Program-made: the position numbers and the translations under genes
The notes under the pieces: generated by a model
What the model was told of the DNA's origin: nothing
The model's database searches: none
What the model saw: the letters and a program-made list of their open reading frames with translations, nothing else
Assembly: GCF_003955715.1 (NCBI RefSeq)
Contig: NZ_CP034463.1
Coordinates: forward strand, 8,494,001 to 8,558,000
Reading direction: 5' to 3'
Source of the DNA: Streptomyces aquilus
GTDB lineage: Bacteria > Actinomycetota > Actinomycetes > Streptomycetales > Streptomycetaceae
DNA length: 64,000 bases
Part shown: positions 37,422 to 46,031 of the stretch, one piece after another
Numbering within the stretch: position 1 is the first letter of the stretch
Layout: each line of letters begins with the position of its first letter

Positions 37422-38771
37422 ATGAGAAGCACCGGGTTCCGCCGTACGTTCGTCGCGCTCAGCGTCAGCTCGCTCGCCCTCGCCCTGACCTCCTGCGGGT
37501 CCGGCGACGAGGACTCCGCCAGCGGCAAGACCCGCATCACGGTCAACTGCATGCCGCCCAAGAGCGCCAAGGTCGACCGCTCGTTCTTCGAGGCGGACAT
37601 CGCCTCCTTCGAGAAGCAGAACCCGACCATCGACGTCGTCGCCCACGACGCCTTCCCCTGCCAGGACCCGAAGACCTTCGACGCCAAGCTCGCCGGCGGC
37701 CAGATGGAAGACGTCTTCTACACGTACTTCACCGACGCCAAGCATGTCGTCGACATCGGCCAGGCGGCCGATCTCACGCCGTACGTCAAGGAGTTGAAGA
37801 GCTACGACACCATCCAGCGGCAACTGCGCGACATCTACACCGTCGACGGCAAGATCTACGGCATCCCGCGCACCGGCTACTCGATGGGCCTGATCTACAA
37901 CAAGAAGCTCTTCGCGAAGGCCGGCCTCGACCCCGAGCAACCCCCCGCCACCTGGGAGGAGTTGCGCGCCGACGCCAAGAAGATCGCCGCCCTCGGCGAC
38001 GGCACCGTCGGCTACGCCGACTACAGCGCCCAGAACCAGGGCGGTTGGCACTTCACCGCCGAGCTGTACTCCCAGGGCGGCGACGTGGTCAGCGCCGACG
38101 GCACGAAGGCGACGATCGACACCCCGCAGGGCCGGGCCGTCCTCCAGAACCTGCACGACATGCGCTGGACCGACGACTCCATGGGCAGCAAGCAGCTCCT
38201 CGTCATCAACGACGTGCAGCAGATGATGGGTTCGGGCAAGCTCGGCATGTATCTCTCCGCCCCCGACAACATCCCGATCCTGGTCAAGGAGAAGGGCGGC
38301 GACTACAAGGACCTCGCGCTCGCCCCCATGCCCGGCGGCGAAGGCACGCTCATCGGCGGCGACGGCTACATGTTCAACAAGAAGGCCAGCCCCGCCCAGA
38401 TCCGCGCGGGCCTGAAGTGGCTGGACCACATGTTCCTGACGCCCGGGGACGGCTTCCTCGGCGACTACGCCCGCGCCAAGCAGCACGACGCCCCCGTCGG
38501 CCTGCCCGAACCCCGGCTCTTCACCGGCGCCGCCGACGCCAAGGACCAGCAGGTCAAGAAGGCCAACGCCAATGTCCCGGTGGAGAACTACCAGGCCTTC
38601 CTCGACGGCAACCACACCCTCGACATGAAGATCGAGCCGCCGCACGCCCAGCAGATCTACTCCGTGCTCGACGGCGTCGTCTCCGCCGTCCTCACCAAGA
38701 AGGACGCCGACATCGACCAGCTCCTCAAGGACGCCACCGGCAAGATCGACGGCATCCTCGCCCGGGGCTGA
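37422..38771 (+). CDS. sugar-binding lipoprotein of alpha-glucan ABC importer
   Basis: A 449-residue lipoprotein with signal FRRTFVALSVSSLALALTSC (lipobox LTSC at residue 24). The fold is the family 1 solute-binding type: IDVVAHDAFPCQDPKTFDAK, VDGKIYGIPRTGYSMGLIYN, FTAELYSQGG and IGGDGYMFNKKASP. The ATG at 37422 has GAGGGG about nine bases upstream. It should capture oligosaccharides released outside by the GH87 enzyme of the same operon. The mature protein has an unusual pair NCMPPKS and FPCQD that might form a disulphide. Confidence 0.9.
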   Translation: MRSTGFRRTFVALSVSSLALALTSCGSGDEDSASGKTRITVNCMPPKSAKVDRSFFEADIASFEKQNPTIDVVAHDAFPCQDPKTFDAKLAGGQMEDVFYTYFTDAKHVVDIGQAADLTPYVKELKSYDTIQRQLRDIYTVDGKIYGIPRTGYSMGLIYNKKLFAKAGLDPEQPPATWEELRADAKKIAALGDGTVGYADYSAQNQGGWHFTAELYSQGGDVVSADGTKATIDTPQGRAVLQNLHDMRWTDDSMGSKQLLVINDVQQMMGSGKLGMYLSAPDNIPILVKEKGGDYKDLALAPMPGGEGTLIGGDGYMFNKKASPAQIRAGLKWLDHMFLTPGDGFLGDYARAKQHDAPVGLPEPRLFTGAADAKDQQVKKANANVPVENYQAFLDGNHTLDMKIEPPHAQQIYSVLDGVVSAVLTKKDADIDQLLKDATGKIDGILARG

Positions 38772-38773
38772 CC

Positions 38774-39730
38774 ATGACGAAGACGGCACATCGACGACCG
38801 GCCGAGGCCATCGCCGTACGACCGGTCAAGGCGCCGCCCCCGGCAGGGGACCGGAGGCGGCGCCGCCTCGCCGAACAGCTCCGCGCCCACGCCTTCCTGA
38901 TCGGCGGCCTGCTCTGCTTCGCCCTGTTCTCCTGGTACCCGGCGATCCGCGCGATCGTGATCGCCTTCCAGAAGTACACGCCGGGTTCGGGCGCCGAGTG
39001 GGTGGGCACCGCCAACTTCACCCGCGTCTGGCACGACCCCGAGTTCACCGCCGCCTGGCGCAACACCCTCACCTTCACCCTGCTCGCCCTGCTGCTCGGC
39101 TTCGCGGTCCCCTTCGTACTGGCCCTGGTGCTCAACGAGTTGCGGCACGCGAAGGCGTTCTTCCGGGTCGTCGTCTATCTGCCGGTGATGATCCCGCCGG
39201 TGGTCAGCGCCCTGCTGTGGAAGTGGTTCTACGACCCTGGCGCCGGCCTCGCCAACGAGGCGCTGCGCTTCCTGCACCTGCCCACCTCGAACTGGTCCAA
39301 CGGCGCCGACACCGCACTGGTCTCCCTGGTGATCGTGGCCACCTGGGCCAACCTCGGCGGCACCGTCCTGATCTACCTGGCCGCCCTCCAGTCCATTCCC
39401 GGCGAGCTGTACGAGGCCGCCGAACTGGACGGCGCGAGCCTGCTGCAACGCGTCCGGCATGTGACGATCCCTCAGACCAGGTTCGTCATCCTCATGCTGA
39501 TGCTCCTTCAGATCATCGCGACGATGCAGGTGTTCACCGAGCCGTTCGTCATCACCGGCGGCGGACCGGAGAACGCCACGGTCACCGTCCTCTACCTGAT
39601 CTACAAGTACGCCTTCCTCTACAACGACTTCGGCGGCGCCTGCGCGCTCAGCGTCATGCTCCTGATCCTGCTGGGCGCCTTCTCGGCCGTCTATCTGCGC
39701 CTGACCCGCTCCGGAGAGGAGGGCGCATGA
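38774..39730 (+). CDS. sugar ABC transporter permease (MalF type)
   Basis: A 318-residue permease starting MTKTAHRRPAEA after a two-base gap. It has a basic cytoplasmic N-terminus and six membrane segments, with the EAA loop ELYEAAELDGASLLQRVRHV. Operon position and sequence place it in the CUT1 family. It overlaps the next permease by ATGA. Confidence 0.93.
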   Translation: MTKTAHRRPAEAIAVRPVKAPPPAGDRRRRRLAEQLRAHAFLIGGLLCFALFSWYPAIRAIVIAFQKYTPGSGAEWVGTANFTRVWHDPEFTAAWRNTLTFTLLALLLGFAVPFVLALVLNELRHAKAFFRVVVYLPVMIPPVVSALLWKWFYDPGAGLANEALRFLHLPTSNWSNGADTALVSLVIVATWANLGGTVLIYLAALQSIPGELYEAAELDGASLLQRVRHVTIPQTRFVILMLMLLQIIATMQVFTEPFVITGGGPENATVTVLYLIYKYAFLYNDFGGACALSVMLLILLGAFSAVYLRLTRSGEEGA

Positions 39731-40593
39731 GCGCCGCGACCCGCACCCTCGTCTCCCCGGCGACCCTGGCCCGCCCGCGCGGCAGGGCGGTGTACTGGAC
39801 GGTCTTCACCGCAGTCGTCGTCCTGTTCGCGGTGGCGTTCCTCTTCCCCGTCTACTGGATGGTCACAGGCGCGGCGAAGTCCCCCGACGAGGTCGCGCAG
39901 ACCCCGCCCACCCTGGTCCCGAAGCAGTGGCATCTCGACGGCTACACCGACGCCTGGGACCTGATGCAACTGCCGACCCACCTCTGGAACACCGTCGTCC
40001 AGGCCACCGGCGCCTGGGCCTTCCAACTGGTGTTCTGCACGGCCGCCGCCTACGCCCTGTCCAAGCTGAAGCCCGTCTTCGGCAAGCTGATCCTCGGCGG
40101 CATCCTCGCCACCCTCATGGTGCCCGCGCAGGCCCTCGTCGTGCCGAAATACCTGACCGTCGCCGACCTCGGCCTGCTCAACGACCCCCTCGCCATCTGG
40201 CTCCCGGCGGTCGCCAACGCCTTCAACCTCTACCTGCTCAAACGGTTCTTCGACCAGATCCCGCGCGACGTCCTGGAGGCCGCCGAGATCGACGGCGCCG
40301 GGAAACTGCGCGTCCTGTGGTCGGTCGTGCTGCCGATGTCCCGCCCGGTGCTCGGAGTTGTCTCGATCTTCGCCCTGGTCGCCGTGTGGCAGGACTTCCT
40401 CTGGCCGCTGATGGTCTTCTCCGACACCGACAAGCAGCCCATCAGCGTGGCCCTCGTCCAGCTGTCGCAGAACATCCAACTCACCGTGCTCATCGCCGCG
40501 ATGGTCATCGCCAGCATCCCGATGGTCGCCCTGTTCCTGGTCTTCCAGCGGCACATCATCGCCGGGATCAGCGCGGGCAGCACGAAGGGCTGA
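39727..40593 (+). CDS. sugar ABC transporter permease (MalG type)
   Basis: A 288-residue permease coupled by ATGA overlap. The EAA loop is DVLEAAEIDGAGKLRVLWSV and the end HIIAGISAGSTKG is typical of MalG proteins. No ATPase gene follows; the genus-wide ATPase MsiK is the likely energiser. The alpha-glucosidase starts 33 bp downstream. Confidence 0.93.
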   Translation: MSAATRTLVSPATLARPRGRAVYWTVFTAVVVLFAVAFLFPVYWMVTGAAKSPDEVAQTPPTLVPKQWHLDGYTDAWDLMQLPTHLWNTVVQATGAWAFQLVFCTAAAYALSKLKPVFGKLILGGILATLMVPAQALVVPKYLTVADLGLLNDPLAIWLPAVANAFNLYLLKRFFDQIPRDVLEAAEIDGAGKLRVLWSVVLPMSRPVLGVVSIFALVAVWQDFLWPLMVFSDTDKQPISVALVQLSQNIQLTVLIAAMVIASIPMVALFLVFQRHIIAGISAGSTKG

Positions 40594-40626
40594 CACCGCC
40601 CGTACGCCTACAGAAGGGAACCCCCA

Positions 40627-42192
40627 GTGGGACAGCCCACGGACTGGTGGCGCTCCGCCGTCATCTACCAGGTCTACGTCCGCAGCTTCGCCGACGGCGA
40701 CAAGGACGGCACCGGCGACCTCGCCGGTGTGCGGGCCCGGCTGCCGTACCTCGCCGAACTCGGGGTGGACGCGCTCTGGTTCACCCCCTGGTACCTCTCA
40801 CCGCTGAAGGACGGCGGCTACGACGTCGCCGACTACCGCGCGATCGACCCGGCCTTCGGCACCCTCGCCGAGGCCGAGAAGCTGATCGCGGAAGCCCGGG
40901 AACTCGGCATCAGGACCATCGTCGACATCGTGCCGAACCACGTCTCCGACCAGCACCCCTGGTTCCGGGCGGCACGCGCGGGCGGCCCGGAGCGCGAGCT
41001 GTTCCACTTCCGCCCCGGACGCGGCGCCGACGGCCAACTGCCGCCCAACGACTGGCGATCGGAGTTCGGCGGGCCCGCCTGGACCCGGCTCGACGACGGC
41101 GACTGGTACCTGCACCTCTTCGCCCCCGAACAGCCCGACCTCAACTGGGCCCACCCCGCCGTCCGCCAGGAGCACGAGGACATCCTGCGCTTCTGGTTCG
41201 AGCGCGGCGTCGCCGGGGTCCGCATCGACTCGGCCGCCCTCCTCGTCAAGGACCCCCGCCTGCCGGACTTCGTCCAGGGCCGCGACCCGCACCCGTACGT
41301 CGACCGCGACGAACTGCACACCGTCTACCGCTCCTGGCGGGCGATCGCCGACGAGTACGACGGGATCTTCGTCGGCGAGGTATGGCTCCCCGACACCGAG
41401 CGCTTCACCCGCTATCTGCGCCCCGACGAACTCCACACCGCCTTCAACTTCGCCTTCATGACCTGCCCCTGGGACGCGGGCCGGCTGCGCACGGCCATCG
41501 ACGAGACCCTCGCCGAGCACGCCCCGGTCGGCGCCCCCGCGACCTGGGTGCTGTGCAACCACGACGTGACCCGTACGGTCACCCGCTACGGCCGCGCCGA
41601 CACCGGCTTCGACTTCGCCACCAAGGCCTTCGGCACCCCGACCGACCTCGCCCTTGGCACCCGGCGGGCCCGCGCGGCCGCCCTGCTGTCGCTGGCCCTG
41701 CCCGGCGCCCTCTACGTCTACCAGGGCGAAGAGCTGGGGCTGCCCGAGGTGGACGTCCCCCGCGACCGCATCGAGGACCCGATGCACTTCCGGTCGGGCG
41801 GCTCCGACCCGGGGCGGGACGGGTGCCGGGTGCCGCTGCCGTGGGCGGCCGGGGCACCCCACGCCGGGTTCGGGGGCGAGCCCTGGCTGCCGCAGCCGGA
41901 CGACTGGGCGGCCTACGCGGCCGACCGTCAGGCCGGTGACCCCGGCTCGATGCTCACCCTGTACCGCGAGGCGATCAGACTCCGGCCGGAGTTCGGCGAC
42001 GGCCCCCTCACCTGGCTGCCCGCGCCGGAGGGCGTGCTCGCCTTCGCCCGTGCCGAGGGCGTGTTGTGCGTGGTGAACCTCGCCGGCACCCCAGCCGAAC
42101 TGCCGGCGCACAGCGCGCTCCTCCTCGGCAGCGGCCCGCTGGACTCCGCCGGACGCCTTCCGAAGGACGTCGCGGTCTGGCTCAGTGCGTGA
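40627..42192 (+). CDS. alpha-glucosidase, GH13 (AglA type)
   Basis: A 521-residue cytoplasmic GH13 enzyme. Conserved regions: DIVPNHVSDQHPW (region I), GVRIDSAALL with nucleophile D201 (region II), IFVGEVWLPD with acid E251 (region III) and VLCNHDVTR with D313 (region IV). The (A)-domain start WWRSAVIYQVYVRSFADG is typical of oligo-1,6-/alpha-glucosidases of the GH13_30 type. It hydrolyses imported alpha-gluco-oligosaccharides; in this operon nigero-oligosaccharides (alpha-1,3) are the logical substrate. The GTG at 40627 has AAGGGAAC upstream. No signal peptide. Confidence 0.93.
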   Translation: MGQPTDWWRSAVIYQVYVRSFADGDKDGTGDLAGVRARLPYLAELGVDALWFTPWYLSPLKDGGYDVADYRAIDPAFGTLAEAEKLIAEARELGIRTIVDIVPNHVSDQHPWFRAARAGGPERELFHFRPGRGADGQLPPNDWRSEFGGPAWTRLDDGDWYLHLFAPEQPDLNWAHPAVRQEHEDILRFWFERGVAGVRIDSAALLVKDPRLPDFVQGRDPHPYVDRDELHTVYRSWRAIADEYDGIFVGEVWLPDTERFTRYLRPDELHTAFNFAFMTCPWDAGRLRTAIDETLAEHAPVGAPATWVLCNHDVTRTVTRYGRADTGFDFATKAFGTPTDLALGTRRARAAALLSLALPGALYVYQGEELGLPEVDVPRDRIEDPMHFRSGGSDPGRDGCRVPLPWAAGAPHAGFGGEPWLPQPDDWAAYAADRQAGDPGSMLTLYREAIRLRPEFGDGPLTWLPAPEGVLAFARAEGVLCVVNLAGTPAELPAHSALLLGSGPLDSAGRLPKDVAVWLSA

Positions 42193-42201
42193 AGTCCGCC
42201 G

Positions 42202-42250
42202 CCATCGAACAAGCCTGAACCCGCCCCCCATCGAACAAGCCTGAACCCGC
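42202..42250. repeat. two direct 23-bp repeats before the GH87 gene
   Basis: CCATCGAACAAGCCTGAACC plus CGC occurs identically at 42202-42224 and 42228-42250, a period of 26 bp. It fills the leader between the alpha-glucosidase stop and the GH87 ribosome site. Each copy contains CAAGC, half of the LacI palindrome at 36279, but the role is unknown. Confidence 0.85.
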
Positions 42251-42275
42251 ACCCCCACCAAGAAGGGATCAGCAC

Positions 42276-44447
42276 ATGCAGACATCTGTCAGGAGCATGC
42301 CATCTGCTGCTTCGGCTGCCATGGTCGTCGCCCTCTCCGCCGGCCTCCTCACAGCCATCACCCCCACCGCCCACGCGGCCCCGGGCGCCTCCCTCCCCTT
42401 CACCTCGGTCGAGGCCGAGTCCGCGACCACCACCGGCACGAAGATCGGCCCCGACTACACCCAGGGCACCCTCGCCTCCGAGGCGTCCGGGCGGCAGGCG
42501 GTACGGCTGACCTCCGGCCAGCGTGTCGAGTTCACCGTGCCGCGCGCGGCCAACGCCGTGAACCTCGCCTACAGCGTCCCCGACGGTCAGTCCGGCTCGC
42601 TCGACGTGTACGTCAACGGCACCAAGCTCGCCAGGACCCTGGCCGTCACCTCCAAGTACTCCTACATCGACACGAGTTGGATCCCCGGCGCCAAACAGCA
42701 CCACTTCTTCGACAACGCCCGCCTGTTGCTCGGCCAGAACGTCCAGGCGGGCGACAAGGTCGCCTTCCAGGCCACCGGCACGCAGGTCACCGTGGACGTC
42801 GCCGACTTCGAGCAGGTCGCCGCCGCTGCCACGCAGCCCGCCGGGTCCGTCTCCGTCACCTCCAAGGGCGCCGACCCCAGCGGCAACGGCGACTCCACGC
42901 AGGCCTTCCGGGACGCCATCTCCGCCGCGCAGGGGGGAGTGGTGTGGATCCCGCCCGGTGACTACAAGGTGACGTCCGCGCTGAGCGGGGTGCAGAACGT
43001 GACCCTGCAAGGGGCCGGAAGCTGGCACACCGTCGTGCACACCTCCCGCTTCATCGACCAGTCAGGCTCGTCCGGCGGCGTCCACATCAAGGACTTCGCG
43101 GTCATCGGCGAGGTCACCGAACGCGTCGACTCCAACCCGGACAACTTCGTCAACGGGGCGCTGGGACCCGGCAGTTCGGTCTCCGGGATGTGGCTCCAGC
43201 ATCTCAAGGTCGGCCTCTGGCTGATGGGCAACAACGACAACCTCGTCGTCGAGAACAACCGCTTCCTCGACACCACCGCCGACGGTCTCAACCTCAACGG
43301 CAACGCCCGTGGCGTCCGCGTCCGCAACAACTTCCTGCGCAACCAGGGCGACGACGCGCTCGCCATGTGGTCGCTGTACGCGCCGGACACCAACAGCAGC
43401 TTCGAGAACAACACCATCAGCCAGCCGAACCTGGCCAACGGCATCGCGATCTACGGCGGCACCGACATCGCCGTGAAGAACAACCTGGTCTCCGACACCA
43501 ACGCCCTCGGCAGCGGCATCGCGATCTCCAACCAGAAGTTCCTTGACCCGTTCTCACCCCTCGCGGGCACGATCACGGTCGACGGCAACACCCTCGTCCG
43601 CACCGGCGCGATGAACCCCAACTGGAACCACCCGATGGGGGCTCTGCGCGTCGACTCCTACGACAGCGCCATCAACGCCACCGTCAACATCACCAACACC
43701 ACCGTCACCGACAGCCCGTACAGCGCCCTCGAGTTCGTCTCCGGTGGCGGACAGGGATACCCGGTGCGCAACGTCACCGTCGACGGCGCGACCGTCCGCA
43801 ACACGGGCACGGTCGTCGTCCAGGCGGAGGCCCAGGGCGCCGCCACCTTCCGCAACGTCACGGCGACCTCGGTCGGGTCGGCGGGCGTCTACAACTGCCC
43901 CTACCCGGCGAGCTCCGGCACCTTCACGCTCACCGACGGCGGCGGCAACTCCGGCTGGAGCAGTACCTGGTCCGACTGCTCGGCCTGGCCGCAGCCCGGG
44001 CAGGGCAACCCGGACCCGGACCCGACCCGCAACCTCGCCAAGGGACGCCCGGCCACCGCGACCGGCTCCCAGGACGTCTACACGCCCGGCAAGGCCGTCG
44101 ACGGCGACGCGAACAGCTACTGGGAGTCCACCAACAACGCCTTCCCGCAGTCCTGGACCGTCGACCTCGGATCGTCGGCGGCGGTCCGGCGACTCGTGCT
44201 GAAGCTGCCGCCGTCCGCGGCCTGGGGCGCGCGCACGCAGACCGTCACCGTGCTGGGCAGCGCCGACGGCTCCGCCTGGTCGACGGTCGTCGGCGCGACC
44301 GGCTACCGCTTCGACCCGGCCACCGGGAACACCGCCACGGTCACCCTGCCGAGCGGTACCAACCTGCGCTACCTGCGCCTGTCGGTGAGCGCCAACACCG
44401 GCTGGCCCGCCGGCCAGTTCAGTGAAGTGGAGGCGTATCTGTCTTAG
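42276..44447 (+). CDS. secreted alpha-1,3-glucanase (mutanase), GH87, with F5/8-type C domain
   Basis: A 723-residue secreted protein. The signal peptide ends at AHA near residue 35. A beta-sandwich of about 140 residues follows (FTSVEAESATTTGTKIGPDY; GH87-type or CBM35-like), then a right-handed beta-helix beginning VTSKGADPSGNGDSTQAFRD. D336 in TTADGLNLNG and D359/D360 in QGDDALAMWS reproduce the 23- and 24-residue spacing of the three catalytic aspartates described for Bacillus circulans Agl-KA (D1067, D1090, D1091). The C-terminus is a discoidin/F5/8-type domain (NLAKGRPATATGSQ). It should cut alpha-1,3-glucan of fungal walls or dental mutan. Its 3' end overlaps the convergent ATPase by 29 bases. 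Confidence 0.88.
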   Translation: MQTSVRSMPSAASAAMVVALSAGLLTAITPTAHAAPGASLPFTSVEAESATTTGTKIGPDYTQGTLASEASGRQAVRLTSGQRVEFTVPRAANAVNLAYSVPDGQSGSLDVYVNGTKLARTLAVTSKYSYIDTSWIPGAKQHHFFDNARLLLGQNVQAGDKVAFQATGTQVTVDVADFEQVAAAATQPAGSVSVTSKGADPSGNGDSTQAFRDAISAAQGGVVWIPPGDYKVTSALSGVQNVTLQGAGSWHTVVHTSRFIDQSGSSGGVHIKDFAVIGEVTERVDSNPDNFVNGALGPGSSVSGMWLQHLKVGLWLMGNNDNLVVENNRFLDTTADGLNLNGNARGVRVRNNFLRNQGDDALAMWSLYAPDTNSSFENNTISQPNLANGIAIYGGTDIAVKNNLVSDTNALGSGIAISNQKFLDPFSPLAGTITVDGNTLVRTGAMNPNWNHPMGALRVDSYDSAINATVNITNTTVTDSPYSALEFVSGGGQGYPVRNVTVDGATVRNTGTVVVQAEAQGAATFRNVTATSVGSAGVYNCPYPASSGTFTLTDGGGNSGWSSTWSDCSAWPQPGQGNPDPDPTRNLAKGRPATATGSQDVYTPGKAVDGDANSYWESTNNAFPQSWTVDLGSSAAVRRLVLKLPPSAAWGARTQTVTVLGSADGSAWSTVVGATGYRFDPATGNTATVTLPSGTNLRYLRLSVSANTGWPAGQFSEVEAYLS

Positions 44448-45231
44448 CGAGGGACGGCGCCCCGCGCTTCGCCGACTGGATCTGCTCGTACACATGGGTC
44501 CGCAGCTCGGCGAAGCGCGGGGCCACCCGGGTGTGCAACTGGTCGCGCTCGTCCGGCAGATCGACCTTGAGCTGCTCCTGCACGACGGTGGGGGAGGAGG
44601 AGAGCACGATCACCCGCTGGCCCAGGTACACGGCCTCGTCGATGTCATGGGTGACGAACAGGATCGTGATCCCGCGCTCCCGCCACAGCCCCCGTACGAG
44701 GTCCTCCAGGTCGGCCCGGGTCTGGGCGTCCACGGCCGCGAACGGTTCGTCCATCAGCAGCACTTGGGGCTCGTAGGCCAGTGCACGGGCGATCGCGACC
44801 CGCTGCTGCATGCCGCCCGAGAGCTGCCAGGGATAGGCCCCGGCGGCGTCCGCGAGACCGACCGACGCCAGTGCGTCGGAGACCAGCTCCCGGCGCCGCG
44901 CCTTGCTCAAGCCCTTCTGCTTCAGCGGGAGTTCGACGTTCTCGCCGACCCGCATCCACGGGAACAGACTGCGTCCGTACTCCTGGAAGACGAACGCCAT
45001 CCCGAGCGGCGGACCGCTCACCTTCTCCCCGGCGAGCCGCACTTCGCCGGCGGTCGGGGTGAGCAGACCGCCCATGCACTTCAGGAGGGTCGTCTTGCCG
45101 CAGCCCGACGGGCCGACGAGACAGACGAGTTCGCCCGCCTCGACGGTGAAGGTGAGGTCGCGGACCGCCTCCACCCGGCGCCCTGACCCCTCGTAGACCT
45201 TCTTCAGGCCGGAAACGACCAGTGCGTGCAT
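44419..45231 (-). CDS. ABC transporter ATPase (SsuB/TauB type)
   Basis: A 270-residue ATPase: Walker A GPSGCGKTT, Q-loop FVFQEYGRSLFPW, signature LSGGMQQR, Walker B VLLMDEP and H-loop FVTHDIDEA, the nitrate/sulphonate/taurine class. It starts 20 bp after the second permease. Its last ten codons overlap the 3' end of the GH87 gene on the other strand, and its C-terminal coding part contains a 17-bp perfect inverted repeat (44459-44523). Last gene of the leftward importer operon. Confidence 0.92.
   Translation of the reverse strand: MHALVVSGLKKVYEGSGRRVEAVRDLTFTVEAGELVCLVGPSGCGKTTLLKCMGGLLTPTAGEVRLAGEKVSGPPLGMAFVFQEYGRSLFPWMRVGENVELPLKQKGLSKARRRELVSDALASVGLADAAGAYPWQLSGGMQQRVAIARALAYEPQVLLMDEPFAAVDAQTRADLEDLVRGLWRERGITILFVTHDIDEAVYLGQRVIVLSSSPTVVQEQLKVDLPDERDQLHTRVAPRFAELRTHVYEQIQSAKRGAPSLAKTDTPPLH
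44459..44523. repeat. perfect 17-bp inverted repeat in the ATPase 3' coding end
   Basis: The arms 44459-44475 and 44507-44523 are exactly complementary over 17 bp and separated by 31 bases. It begins 12 bp after the GH87 stop, so it sits where a terminator of the alpha-glucan operon is expected, yet it lies wholly in the coding sequence of the convergent ATPase, whose arms encode PRFAEL and SAKRGA. Terminator function is inferred. Confidence 0.75.
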
Positions 45232-45251
45232 GGACCGCCCTTTCGTGAGGG

Positions 45252-46031
45252 TCACGGGGACCGCCGGGCCGAGGCCCGCAGACCGTGGTACCAGCCGAGC
45301 ACCCGTCGCTCGACCACCTGGAAGACCACGGAGAGGAGGAAGCCGAGCAGACCGAGGACCAGGATGCCGGTCCACATGTCGGGGATCGCGAAACTCCGCT
45401 GGAACTGCACGACGGTGAAGCCGATGCCGTTGCTGGCGGCGAACATCTCGCTGATGACCATCAGGATGATGCCGATGGACAGCGCCTGGCGGAGCCCCGC
45501 GAAGATCTGCGGGCTCGCCGACCGCAGCACCACGTCCTTGAGCCGGGCGACGCCGGAGATGCCGTACGACCGCGCCGTCTCCGCCATCACCGGGTCCACC
45601 GCCCGGACGCCCTCCACGGTGTTGAGGAGGATCGGCCAGACGCAGCCGCTGGCGATCACGGCGATCTTCATGGTGTCGCCGATGCCGGCGAACAGCATGA
45701 TGACCGGCACCAGTACGGGAGGAGGCACCGCCCGCAGGAACTCCAGCACCGGTTCGCAGAACGCCCGCACCCTCCGGTACGAGCCGATGACGGTGCCGAT
45801 CGCGACACCCACGACCGCGGCGCAGGCGTAACCGGCCGTCAGGCGCAGCAGACTGGGCAGGACGTCGTCCCGGAGACGGTCGGCCGTCCACACGTCCGGG
45901 AAGGTCTTGAGGGTGGTCCGCAGCGGCGGCCAGAACACGTTGGTGCTGCCGTCCGAGGCCAGCCACCAGACGCCGACCAGGAGTACGGGCAGCGCGAGCA
46001 CGAAGAACACCCGCAGCAGGACGCGCCTCAC
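45252..46031 (-). CDS. ABC transporter permease (SsuC/TauC type)
   Basis: A 259-residue permease starting at GTG 46031, coupled by GTGA to the preceding permease. Six membrane segments; the EAA-like loop is MAETARSYGISGVARLKDVV and FVVQFQ-like FTVVQFQRSFAIPDMWTGIL follows, typical of the nitrate/taurine/sulphonate class. Two different permeases make a heterodimeric channel, whereas classic SsuC is a homodimer. Confidence 0.9.
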   Translation of the reverse strand: MRRVLLRVFFVLALPVLLVGVWWLASDGSTNVFWPPLRTTLKTFPDVWTADRLRDDVLPSLLRLTAGYACAAVVGVAIGTVIGSYRRVRAFCEPVLEFLRAVPPPVLVPVIMLFAGIGDTMKIAVIASGCVWPILLNTVEGVRAVDPVMAETARSYGISGVARLKDVVLRSASPQIFAGLRQALSIGIILMVISEMFAASNGIGFTVVQFQRSFAIPDMWTGILVLGLLGFLLSVVFQVVERRVLGWYHGLRASARRSP

